A DNA stretch of 40,422 bases from Erysipelotrichaceae bacterium. GTDB taxonomy: Bacteria; Bacillota_I; Bacilli_A; Erysipelotrichales; Erysipelotrichaceae. This document shows positions 31,315 through 39,694 of the stretch, in pieces. The notes beneath the pieces were generated by a model, which was not told the origin of the DNA, did no database searches, and saw only the letters and a list, made by a program, of their open reading frames with translations. Where the stretch lies: positions 20,647-61,068 of the forward strand of contig DOUE01000009.1 in NCBI GenBank assembly GCA_003520745.1, written 5' to 3'. The position numbers and the translations under genes were made by a program. Every line of letters starts with the position of its first letter. Position 1 is the first letter of the stretch.

Positions 31315-33069
31315 TTAATGCAACTGCATCCAGATCAATTCACCGGACTCATTGAAAAACTTATACCCGCAGATATTGCGCGCCTTCACGACGCGGTTGG
31401 TCAGAATCGTCTTCGCATCGAAGAAATAATCTTCCGTCATCGGATTCATCTCCGTCGTATAGAGACGATAGATCCGTCCATACTTATAGGAGAGATACTC
31501 CATGACATAGAAATCCAAAGGTTTCACTTGATTGACGATGAAGAGGAATTTGAATTGACCCTCCTCATCCAAGGCTTCCACCAATTCACCATCCAAATCA
31601 CCCCGACCGATCTCAAACCAACTCAGGTTCGCATTGATGTACTTGGTCGTCTGCGCTTTGGCGGTAAAGTAGATCATCGCGGCCTTCTGCGTATCCAGCG
31701 CCTGACCTTTATAATTGAAATACTCCGTCGAACTTACACGGATCACGCCTCCGTAATACTCCGCTTTTTCATATCGCCCATCCAATACCACGTCGCCGTT
31801 CACATCGATCAAACCGTATTTCCCGTTGGGGAATTTCGCCGCGATATATTTGGATGGATCCTTGACCGTCGACGTTTCGAAGACACGGTCGTCATCGAAT
31901 CGCAGAATCTCCAGGCGGCATGCGGCCGAATCGATGAAATCGTTGTAATTGTTGGAATAGTAATAGCGATTGTCAAACGTAACGGTATCTTGTTGGAAGA
32001 CGGTCACGTACTCGACGTAATAGCCCTTCATCGGAACCCCTGCCTGGGTAGCCATCGCAACCAATTCTTTCTCCAAATACAAGGCGCTGATGAGTACAAG
32101 CGCGATACGGACCAACCAGTTGATCCCTTTGCGTAAATCATAGAGACGAACCAAGGAAGGAAGGATCAATACGCCCAGAAAGAACCCGTAGATCGAAATG
32201 CGCGCACCGATCAGATCATCGAAGCGCAGGAAGAAGAAGAAGGTCAATCCGATGAGATAGGCATGGATGAACCGCTTCTGAATGAAACCCTGGGCAATCA
32301 GTTGGTCATAATGAAATAGTACGACGGCGATGAAAAACAAGCGCGGAAGGGACTTGATATCCCAAAACCCGATGGAAACCGAAGTCGTATCGATATAATA
32401 GACCAAGCGGGAGAAAACGGGGATCTTCGATAACATCAACGCGATTTCCGCCACCGGCAGCAAAGAAACCACCAAGGAGAAAAGCAAAAGATAAGTCAGT
32501 TTCTTTCGATCCCAAGGGATGAACTCCGCCAAGAGCAACACAAGAAAGAAAAGCGAGGTCTTATGGACGAAGAACAAAAGCAGGATGATGAGAATTCGCT
32601 GCTTGAAATTCCAGTGAAACCGGATGTTGTAGAGTAGAAAGCAACCCAAAGTGATCGCCAACCCCTGCCGGAGGGAACTGATACTCCATACGACGAAGAA
32701 AAACGAGTAATAGACCATGAACGACAACGATACGGAAGACGAATTCCGGGTGATCCAGTAATAGACCAGCACCATCATCCCGACCGCGAAAAACGCGATG
32801 AAAACCTCGTAACTTAAGTTCAAGTACCTAAAAGGAAACATGATGAGTTTCAAGCCGACTTCCTGATCGCTCAGACTGGCGATCGCTTTCAGGATCGAAT
32901 CCCTGGGAAGAAGATAATAGAGATAGGAATAGGAAAAATAGTCCGCCCCCGAACCGAAGCGAAAGATCGATAAAATCCCCAGTGTGAGTGAATTCAAGAC
33001 CCCTTTGGCCTTATTCCCGATTTTCAAGGGATGAAGAAGCAAAGGGACAAAAAACAAGAGATAGTACAT
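31315..33069 (-). CDS. EpsG-like polysaccharide polymerase with WG-repeat-like C-terminal domain
   Basis: This protein has 584 residues. Residues 1 to about 340 form an EpsG-type membrane domain of about ten helices. RFGSGADYFSYSYLYYLLPR is followed by ISSLRQGLAITLG at 130-142 and HKTSLFFLV near 169. EpsG proteins usually stop at 350-370. Here another 230 residues follow, with KYGLIDVNGDVVLDGRYEKA at about 417-436, a WG-type beta repeat, and further similar strands. The tail is probably outside the membrane next to the polymer. The membrane part likely polymerises repeat units in place of a Wzy. GGAGGG precedes the ATG. Confidence 0.8.
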   Translation of the reverse strand: MYYLLFFVPLLLHPLKIGNKAKGVLNSLTLGILSIFRFGSGADYFSYSYLYYLLPRDSILKAIASLSDQEVGLKLIMFPFRYLNLSYEVFIAFFAVGMMVLVYYWITRNSSSVSLSFMVYYSFFFVVWSISSLRQGLAITLGCFLLYNIRFHWNFKQRILIILLLFFVHKTSLFFLVLLLAEFIPWDRKKLTYLLLFSLVVSLLPVAEIALMLSKIPVFSRLVYYIDTTSVSIGFWDIKSLPRLFFIAVVLFHYDQLIAQGFIQKRFIHAYLIGLTFFFFLRFDDLIGARISIYGFFLGVLILPSLVRLYDLRKGINWLVRIALVLISALYLEKELVAMATQAGVPMKGYYVEYVTVFQQDTVTFDNRYYYSNNYNDFIDSAACRLEILRFDDDRVFETSTVKDPSKYIAAKFPNGKYGLIDVNGDVVLDGRYEKAEYYGGVIRVSSTEYFNYKGQALDTQKAAMIYFTAKAQTTKYINANLSWFEIGRGDLDGELVEALDEEGQFKFLFIVNQVKPLDFYVMEYLSYKYGRIYRLYTTEMNPMTEDYFFDAKTILTNRVVKARNICGYKFFNESGELIWMQLH

Positions 33070-33092
33070 CGATAACCCTCCGTTCTAGATGC

Positions 33093-34052
33093 TTAGCGTT
33101 TGAACTGACTTTTCCACTCGTTGATCTTGTCCATTGGAATGGTAATCTCGGTTTTCACGGGCTGTGTAAGAATATCATCCAGTTTGTCGCAATCTTCCCT
33201 TAAAAGCACAGGGATGTTGAAGTCTTTGTGTTTCTCGATCGCACGATTATCGACCGCGACGATGAATGTCCGGCGCTTCAGTTGCAAAGCCCGGATCCCG
33301 CCATGCAGACGCGTCCCGACGAACTCGATGTCCAACTCCGATTCCAACAATCCATTGTATTCGGCCAAGGTCGGACCGACCCACTTCACGCGGTCATGTT
33401 CCACGGCCAACGATTCAAAGTAGCGGGCATCCCCGCTCCCCTGCGGCCAGAAATATACGGTTTCATAATTCCTCAGCAACCCTTCGATCAACAAGGTATC
33501 ATTCTTCGTGTCCGTTCGATAATCCGTCAAGGTAAAGACGACGTTCTTCGCTTTTTCACGTGGAATCTGGGCGCAATGTTCAGGCGTCAAATCCCACATC
33601 GACGCACATCCCGTATTTACGACGTTGTCGATGCCGATGCTACGCAGGATGTCTTCCGTATATTGATCACGTACGCTATGGACATACTTTCTTGACAACA
33701 CGCCGCGAAGCAAAAGCCGGGTATAAAGATTAGGCTTGTTGCCATACCGCCACCAACCCGCACCCACCAGGATCGCCGGACCGACCATCTTCTTTTGCCA
33801 AGGTTTTATGTCCCACTGCGCATTCAGCCCAAAGAAGGAAGATTTTAGTAGATTGCTTCCGCATACGAACTTATAGTCGAATTCCCGGAAGAAACGGCCA
33901 TAATACGCATTGAGCGGAAGATGCGTCGAGACTTCGACCACCATGTTTCCCTTAAGGAGAAATCCGATCTGCTTCTTCACCCCGTCCGTGATGACACCGT
34001 CGCCCAAATTCAGGGAAGAAACGGAAGGGCTCCATAATACGATCTGTTTCAT
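33093..34052 (-). CDS. Polysaccharide pyruvyltransferase family protein
   Basis: This 319-residue protein belongs to the CsaB/GumL-type family: SLNLGDGVITDGVKKQ at the N-terminus, a middle helix-rich part, and the signature FVGTRLHGGIRALQLKRRTF near residue 245, in which the RxH pair contacts the donor. These enzymes transfer a ketal pyruvyl group from phosphoenolpyruvate to a sugar, adding negative charge to the polymer. Some relatives have other acceptors, so the exact reaction is uncertain. The start overlaps the stop of the next gene upstream by four bases. Confidence 0.87.
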   Translation of the reverse strand: MKQIVLWSPSVSSLNLGDGVITDGVKKQIGFLLKGNMVVEVSTHLPLNAYYGRFFREFDYKFVCGSNLLKSSFFGLNAQWDIKPWQKKMVGPAILVGAGWWRYGNKPNLYTRLLLRGVLSRKYVHSVRDQYTEDILRSIGIDNVVNTGCASMWDLTPEHCAQIPREKAKNVVFTLTDYRTDTKNDTLLIEGLLRNYETVYFWPQGSGDARYFESLAVEHDRVKWVGPTLAEYNGLLESELDIEFVGTRLHGGIRALQLKRRTFIVAVDNRAIEKHKDFNIPVLLREDCDKLDDILTQPVKTEITIPMDKINEWKSQFKR

Positions 34053-35248
34053 TGTTCACCTCGCTCGCCTTTGATAAGGCGCTGATATATCTCTAGAATC
34101 GCTTGCGCCGCGCGCTTTTTATCCATCTTTTTCGCGTCCATCGTCCAATCGAACGACTTGATCGCACGGGCTTCTCTCAAAAGTCCCTCGCGATCCCCTT
34201 TATCCACAAGGGTGACATACGGTTCATCCCCCATCTCGGGGATGCCCCCGGTACGATAGGCGACGACCCGCGTATGACATGCCAGGGATTCCAACACGAC
34301 GGTCGGATAATTATCCTCGTAGCTTGGCACCAACGTCGCATCCGCCATCGAATAATACTCCGCCAATTCCTGGACGGAACTGGTGCGCTTTACCCCGAGG
34401 ATGTTTTTCGGGAGTTGCTTGATCTGTTTATCGCTGACTCCGATCAGAATCAACGTCTCGTCCTCACGTAATTCTTGCGCACAGTCGGTTAGGTCGCGCA
34501 AGCCTTTCCGCGCGTCCCAAACCATCGCTACGCTCAGGTAGACGCGCTTCCCGCGGAGATTGAGTTTGTCGCGTAAAGAAGAGGACGTCGGTTTGAAGGC
34601 GTCCAGGTCGATCCCGTTGGGCACGACATGGACCGGGTAGTCTTTGAGATATGATCGCTGAACCAGGTTCTTCAGCCAAGTTGAAGGCGTGATGAAGGTA
34701 AGATGGTCGAAGTTGGAAAACCACTCCTTCTTTTCGACCAGGTTCTTGCGTGAGCGGTCCAACAGCCAACTTTGGGGATAATCCCCCTTACGCGGGCAGT
34801 TCCCGCAACCGGTCTGCCATTTGTCGCACTTGGGTGAGTCGAAATAGGCGCAATGCCCGGTGAAACTCCAACAATCATGCAAGGTCCAAACCAAGGGTAC
34901 CTTCATCTTCTTTAGATGCTTCATCAAGGTCTCGACATGCAGGTAGTACCCGTGGATGTTGTGGAGATGGACGATGTCGGGTCGATATTGGTCGAGTACA
35001 CGGCAGAAATCAAGCGTCGCCTGCTTTCCCGCCGCGCCGTGATGGTCAAAGAGACGGGTCATCGCCACATCGGCCAGAATGTTCTTCAACACGCCGATTT
35101 TATAGGCATTGTCGCAATGCTTTGCGTCGTTGCGACCGAAAGCGATCATGGATTCATGACCGTTCGCAAGCAATTCCGCATGGATGTCGGTGGCGATCCG
35201 GCCTGTCGAGCCGATCCCGCACACCACGTTGACCTGAAGGATACGCAT
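34049..35248 (-). CDS. Glycosyltransferase, GT4 family
   Basis: This 399-residue GT-B enzyme opens with LQVNVVCGIGSTGRIATDIH. It carries the segment TLHDCWSFTGHCAYFDSPKC followed by WQTGCGNCP, a Cys-bearing stretch common in one branch of capsule GT4 enzymes. The donor domain shows VPNGIDLDAFKP and ATLVPSYEDNYPTVVLESLA with the catalytic Glu pair. It adds one sugar to the repeat unit in the cytoplasm. Its ATG shares one base with the stop of capG (TAATG), so translation is coupled; the ribosome-binding site is weak. Confidence 0.88.
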   Translation of the reverse strand: MRILQVNVVCGIGSTGRIATDIHAELLANGHESMIAFGRNDAKHCDNAYKIGVLKNILADVAMTRLFDHHGAAGKQATLDFCRVLDQYRPDIVHLHNIHGYYLHVETLMKHLKKMKVPLVWTLHDCWSFTGHCAYFDSPKCDKWQTGCGNCPRKGDYPQSWLLDRSRKNLVEKKEWFSNFDHLTFITPSTWLKNLVQRSYLKDYPVHVVPNGIDLDAFKPTSSSLRDKLNLRGKRVYLSVAMVWDARKGLRDLTDCAQELREDETLILIGVSDKQIKQLPKNILGVKRTSSVQELAEYYSMADATLVPSYEDNYPTVVLESLACHTRVVAYRTGGIPEMGDEPYVTLVDKGDREGLLREARAIKSFDWTMDAKKMDKKRAAQAILEIYQRLIKGERGEQ

Positions 35249-36375
35249 TATTTACCCCAGACCACACGGTTGATGTAATCGGTGTAGGAGAGGATGATCC
35301 GTACGACTTTGTCGGAAACATTAGGCATACTATAATCGGCGACGAGTCTGAAGGAGGAAGGATCTTGTTGGTCAAGCAAGGCCAGGCCTTGCATGACCCT
35401 TTCTTTCTTCAAGCCGACCATCATGACCGTCCCCTCTTCCATCGCTTCCGGACGCTCGTGCGCCTGGCGTATGTTGAGGGATCTCAGTTTCAGGATGGAC
35501 GTCTCTTCACTGATCGTCCCGCTGTCGCTTAAGACCGCCTTACTGTCTTTCTGGAGTTTTACGTAATCGATGAACCCCAAGGGTTTGAGTAAGGAAATCA
35601 AGGGATGGAATTCTATCCCTTTCGCCTCGACCATCTTGCGTGTGCGCGGATGGGTGGAGACGATGACGGGTAATTGATACGTCTCTGCGATCGTGTTCAG
35701 CGTGTCCACCAGATCCAGGAAGTTCTCTTCGCTGCTGATGTTTTCTTCGCGGTGGGCGGAAACGACGAAGTAGTTTCCTTCTTTCAATTCTAACCTGGAC
35801 ACGATGTCCGATGCCTCGATGTCGTCCATCTTGGAATGCAGGACTTCATACATCGGCGACCCCGTCTTGATGATCCGATCCGCAGGCAAGCCTTCGCGAA
35901 GCAGGTATTCCCGTGCGATGTCGCTGTAGGTCAGGTTGATGTCGGAAATATGGTCCACGATCTTGCGGTTGGTTTCTTCCGGAACCCGTTGGTCGAAACA
36001 ACGGTTCCCCGCTTCCATATGGAAAATCGGGATGTGCTTGCGTTTCGCCGCGATCGCGCACAGGCAACTGTTGGTATCGCCAAGAACCAAGATGCAATCC
36101 GGCTTCACCTCGTCGAGCACCTTGTCGATGGTGATCAGGATGTTCCCGATGGTTTCGATGGCGCTCCCGACGGCGGCGTTGAGGAAATAATCCGGTTTCC
36201 GCAATCCGAAATCCTTGAAAAAGACTTCGTTGAGTTCATAATCGTAGTTCTGTCCGGTATGGACCAGGATATGGCGGATGGACACCGCTTCTTCGAGTTT
36301 CTTGATGACGGAGGACAGACGGATGATTTCCGGCCGTGTCCCGACGATCGTCATGACGGTCAATTGTTCTGCCAT
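35248..36375 (-). CDS. capG: UDP-GlcNAc 2-epimerase-like enzyme, UDP-L-FucNAc synthase (CapG/FnlC)
   Basis: This 375-residue member of the UDP-GlcNAc 2-epimerase superfamily shows IVGTRPEIIRLSSVIK at the start, FHMEAGNRCFDQRVPEETNR in the middle and SDSGTISEETSIL near residue 285. The NRCFDQRVPEETNR form is that of the FnlC/WbjD/CapG branch rather than WecB. With CapE and CapF encoded just upstream in the same order, it should perform the last step to UDP-N-acetyl-L-fucosamine, epimerising C2 of the UDP-6-deoxy-L-talose intermediate. GGAGG precedes the ATG. Confidence 0.92.
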   Translation of the reverse strand: MAEQLTVMTIVGTRPEIIRLSSVIKKLEEAVSIRHILVHTGQNYDYELNEVFFKDFGLRKPDYFLNAAVGSAIETIGNILITIDKVLDEVKPDCILVLGDTNSCLCAIAAKRKHIPIFHMEAGNRCFDQRVPEETNRKIVDHISDINLTYSDIAREYLLREGLPADRIIKTGSPMYEVLHSKMDDIEASDIVSRLELKEGNYFVVSAHREENISSEENFLDLVDTLNTIAETYQLPVIVSTHPRTRKMVEAKGIEFHPLISLLKPLGFIDYVKLQKDSKAVLSDSGTISEETSILKLRSLNIRQAHERPEAMEEGTVMMVGLKKERVMQGLALLDQQDPSSFRLVADYSMPNVSDKVVRIILSYTDYINRVVWGK

Positions 36376-36376
36376 G

Positions 36377-37486
36377 TTACACCTCCTGGTAGATGGTATC
36401 GGGACGTTCGGGATCGAAGATCTCCGTCGCCCAGAAGAGGGTGATTAAATCCGTATCGGATGTGTTGGTGATGCAATGGGTGTAGCCGGTCGGGATATCC
36501 AAGACCGTGGGGGCTTCCCCGTCCACCGGATAGACGATCACCTCGTCGCTGAAGATGTTTCTGAATTTGATCTCACCCTTCCCTTGGATGACCAGGAATT
36601 TCTCGGCCTTGGTATGATGCCAATGGTTCCCGCGGGTGATGCCCGGGAAGGTTTTGGAGACGAAGACTTGTCCGAAACCGGGGGCTTTGATGAACTCGGC
36701 CAACCACCCTCTTTGATCCGTGTTCTTTTTTAGGGGATACGCGAAGTTATCCGTTTCAAGATAGGAAAGATAAGTTCCGTAGAGTTGACGGTCGAAACGC
36801 GAGGCGAACACGGGTAAATGAAGATTTATCCGGGTTTGCCTGAAGGCGTTCAACTTGTCCGATAATTCCTGCAGGGAAACTTTCGTCGTTTCGGGAACGA
36901 CGCAAAAGTTTCCGTCCTTGATGACGTTTCCGCTTAAGGCTTGGACGAATTCATCGACGACGTCGTCGATGTGGCAAAGCTCCACGGTCGCCAAGGGATT
37001 GGTGATTTGGATGGGAAGGTCGTGGCTGATGTTATGGCAGAAAGTGGCGACGACCGAATTATAGTTGGGGCGCGACCATTTCCCGAAAAGGTTGTAGAGA
37101 CGATAGACAAAGACGGGGACCTGATGCTTTTCGCCATACGAAAACATCAGGTCTTCGCCGGCTTTCTTGCTTTGTCCATAGGGGTTGTCCAGCGCGGCTT
37201 GGATCGACGAAGTAATCAAAACCGGGCTTTTGTTTTCGTACTTTTCAAGGAGTTCGAGGAGGGTGCTTGTAAACCCGAAATTCCCCTTCATGAACTCTTC
37301 CGGATTCTCCGGACGGTTCACACCGGCCAGATGGTAGACGAATTCGCAGGATTGGACATAGTTCTCCAATTCCTCGCTCGTCGTATCCAAATCCACTTCG
37401 TAGATCGTGTGGGTCTTCAGTGTGTTCAGCGTGGAAATCAGGTTCTTCCCGACAAACCCTTTCGCTCCGGTCACCAGGATCTTCAT
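36377..37486 (-). CDS. capF: Bifunctional reductase/cupin CapF (UDP-L-FucNAc pathway)
   Basis: This protein has 369 residues and the two-domain layout of CapF/FnlB/WbjC. Residues 1 to about 245 are a short-chain dehydrogenase (VTGAKGFVGKNL, HLAGVNRPENPEEFMKGN, and a YGQSKKAGE catalytic Tyr/Lys). Residues about 250-369 are a cupin with the metal site in GNHWHHTKAEKFLVIQGKGE. The cupin epimerises C3 of the CapE product and the dehydrogenase reduces C4 with NADPH. The start overlaps the capE stop by four bases. There is one base between its own stop and the capG start region. Confidence 0.93.
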   Translation of the reverse strand: MKILVTGAKGFVGKNLISTLNTLKTHTIYEVDLDTTSEELENYVQSCEFVYHLAGVNRPENPEEFMKGNFGFTSTLLELLEKYENKSPVLITSSIQAALDNPYGQSKKAGEDLMFSYGEKHQVPVFVYRLYNLFGKWSRPNYNSVVATFCHNISHDLPIQITNPLATVELCHIDDVVDEFVQALSGNVIKDGNFCVVPETTKVSLQELSDKLNAFRQTRINLHLPVFASRFDRQLYGTYLSYLETDNFAYPLKKNTDQRGWLAEFIKAPGFGQVFVSKTFPGITRGNHWHHTKAEKFLVIQGKGEIKFRNIFSDEVIVYPVDGEAPTVLDIPTGYTHCITNTSDTDLITLFWATEIFDPERPDTIYQEV

Positions 37487-38499
37487 CGTTTCTTCCAGCT
37501 TTCCAGGGCTTCCCGCACTTCTTCCAAGCCCAAGAGTTTTTCTTTGATTTCTTCGACCGTCAGACGGTGGGTGTTGTGTGAATTGTATTCATGGTCCTGG
37601 GAAAGTTGGACATCCCCGTCCACGAAGAACTTGTCATAGTTGAGGTCGCGCTTGTCGGCGGGGACGCGATAGAACCCGCCCATGTCTTCGGCGACCAGGT
37701 ATTCTTCCCGGGTCAACAGCGTTTCGTAGAGTTTTTCCCCATGCCGCGTCCCGATGACTTTGATGTCGACATCGGATGCGAAGAGTTCCTTCACGGCCAA
37801 GGCGAGATCGCCGACGGTGGAGGCGGGGGATTTCTGAACCATGATGTCGCCGGCCTGGGCGTTTTCATAGGCGAAGAGGACCAATTCGACCGCTTCGTCC
37901 AGACTCATCAGGAAACGGGTCATGTTGGGGTCGGTGACGGTCAAGGGGTTCCCGGCTTTGATTTGGTCGATGAACAAGGGGATGACCGATCCGCGGGAAG
38001 CCATGACGTTGCCGTAGCGCGTTCCGCAGATGACGGTCGTATCGCAGGTTTTCGCCTTGGCGACGAAGACTTTCTCCATCATCGCCTTGGAAATCCCCAT
38101 CGCGTTGATGGGATAGGCGGCTTTGTCGGTGGAAAGGCAAACGACCTTCTTGACTTTGGCTTCGATGGCCGCGGTCAAGACGTTGTCCGTCCCCAAGACG
38201 TTGGTTTTCACGGCTTCCATGGGGAAGAACTCGCAGGAAGGCACTTGTTTGAGGGCGGCCGCATGGAAGAGATAGTCCACCCCGTGCATCGCGTTCTTGA
38301 TGCTGGCAAGGTCGCGGACATCCCCGATATAGAACTTCAAGCGGTCGTCGTGATAGAGTTTGCGCATATCGTCCTGTTTCTTCTCATCCCTGGAAAAGAT
38401 CCGGATTTCTTTCACGTCCGTATGCATGAATCGCTTCATGACCGCGTTCCCGAAGGAACCGGTCCCGCCTGTGATCAATAAGGTCTTTCCACTAAACAT
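37483..38499 (-). CDS. capE: UDP-GlcNAc 4,6-dehydratase/5-epimerase CapE (FnlA/WbjB)
   Basis: This 338-residue inverting dehydratase shows TGGTGSFGNAVMKRFM for NAD, FSRDEKKQDDMRKLY, CLSTDKAAYPINAMGISKAM with the lone catalytic Lys and a Met where most relatives have Tyr, and HGEKLYETLLTREE. These features separate CapE/FnlA from retaining dehydratases. It starts the conversion of UDP-GlcNAc to UDP-L-FucNAc. AAGGAGG lies seven bases before the ATG, and the start overlaps the end of the upstream glycosyltransferase by eight bases. Confidence 0.94.
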   Translation of the reverse strand: MFSGKTLLITGGTGSFGNAVMKRFMHTDVKEIRIFSRDEKKQDDMRKLYHDDRLKFYIGDVRDLASIKNAMHGVDYLFHAAALKQVPSCEFFPMEAVKTNVLGTDNVLTAAIEAKVKKVVCLSTDKAAYPINAMGISKAMMEKVFVAKAKTCDTTVICGTRYGNVMASRGSVIPLFIDQIKAGNPLTVTDPNMTRFLMSLDEAVELVLFAYENAQAGDIMVQKSPASTVGDLALAVKELFASDVDIKVIGTRHGEKLYETLLTREEYLVAEDMGGFYRVPADKRDLNYDKFFVDGDVQLSQDHEYNSHNTHRLTVEEIKEKLLGLEEVREALESWKKR

Positions 38500-39694
38500 T
38501 TTCTTTCCTCCTTGCGGAAACCGCTTCGATTTCCTCTTTGACTCGTTCGATGAACCTTTCTTTACTAAAGTTCAGTTCGACGTATTTCCTGGCGTTCTCC
38601 CCGTCGATGAGGACTTGGTCGCGATGTTGGTAGTAATGAAGGATTTGGTTAGCCAATCCTTCATCGTCTTGGCTGGGGACGCACCGTCCCCCTTGGCTGT
38701 CACGGATCACATTCGCGACTTCCCCGCCGGCGGCGGCGACGATCGGGCGGGCGGATGCCATATAGGTCTGCACTTTCGCCGGCAAGGTCAAGGAAATCAC
38801 CGGGTCGTCCAATAATGTCAGCAGACAAACATCGGCTTCCCGGTAATATGCGGGCATCTCCTCGATCGGATGGGAACCGGCGAAATCCACGTTGGTCAGG
38901 TTCAACTCTTGCGCGATGGCTTTTAGCCGATCGAGATCAGACCCGGCACCGACCAATTCGAAATGGATGTTCGGGATGTCTTCCAAGCGTTTCGCTGCTT
39001 TCAAAATCGTTTCGATGTTCTGTGCCTTCCCCATGTTACCCGCAAACAGACAGACGAAGCCATCGCTTGGGGTTTTTGGTGAAGGGGTGAAGATGTCTTC
39101 CGCATATTGGGGAAGATAGACGATGTCTTGACCTTTGTGGGTGAAGCGATCGAGATATCCGGTAAACTGTTTCGAAGTGACCCATTGGGCATCGGCTTGA
39201 CGATAGATCCATGCGCTGAGTCTTTCCACCCATCGGTAAAAGAGAGACTCGGATTTGATCCCCAACGTTTTGATGCTATCCGGCCAAAGGTCGAAGGTGT
39301 AGAGGATAAGCGGAATCTTTCTTCTGCGTTTCAAGACGATCGCGGGAATCGCCATCAGGATCGGCGAAAGTTGATACACCAAGACCATGTCATATTTCGG
39401 TTTCATGAACCATGCCTTGATCGATGCATTCACCATGAAACTCGCATAGTTGAGTGCCAGATTGATTTTCCCCGTTTTACGACCAAACAAAGCGACACGA
39501 TGGACATCGACGCCGTTGATTTTCTGGCGACGATTCTTTCCGCCGCGATATTCGTCAAGGACGATCCCTTCGGGATAGTTTGGAAGCCCCGTCAACACTT
39601 CGACCTCATGGCCAAGTTTGAAAAGCTCCTCCGCCAACTCGGTGACTTTGAAGCGTTCGGGATAATAATACTGGCTCACAACCAAGATCTTCAT
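38492..39694 (-). CDS. Glycosyltransferase, GT4 family, WbuB-like (probable L-FucNAc transferase)
   Basis: This 400-residue GT-B enzyme has LVVSQYYYPERFKVTELAEE, then LTGLPNYPEGIVLDEYRGGK. The latter is the WbuB/WcfN hallmark. ILYTFDLWPDSIKTLG follows, then SLTLPAKVQTYMASARPIVA in the donor domain. WbuB homologues usually transfer L-FucNAc as the second sugar, and the UDP-L-FucNAc genes lie directly downstream, so the match of donor and enzyme is good. Its start overlaps the stop of the upstream partial gene by four bases. Confidence 0.87.
   Translation of the reverse strand: MKILVVSQYYYPERFKVTELAEELFKLGHEVEVLTGLPNYPEGIVLDEYRGGKNRRQKINGVDVHRVALFGRKTGKINLALNYASFMVNASIKAWFMKPKYDMVLVYQLSPILMAIPAIVLKRRRKIPLILYTFDLWPDSIKTLGIKSESLFYRWVERLSAWIYRQADAQWVTSKQFTGYLDRFTHKGQDIVYLPQYAEDIFTPSPKTPSDGFVCLFAGNMGKAQNIETILKAAKRLEDIPNIHFELVGAGSDLDRLKAIAQELNLTNVDFAGSHPIEEMPAYYREADVCLLTLLDDPVISLTLPAKVQTYMASARPIVAAAGGEVANVIRDSQGGRCVPSQDDEGLANQILHYYQHRDQVLIDGENARKYVELNFSKERFIERVKEEIEAVSARRKENV

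Noticed and set aside
37591..38481. Open frame of 296 codons on the plus strand
   Set aside because: It is fully antisense to capE, and its Gly/Asp/Val-rich composition is typical of the complement of a GC-rich gene.
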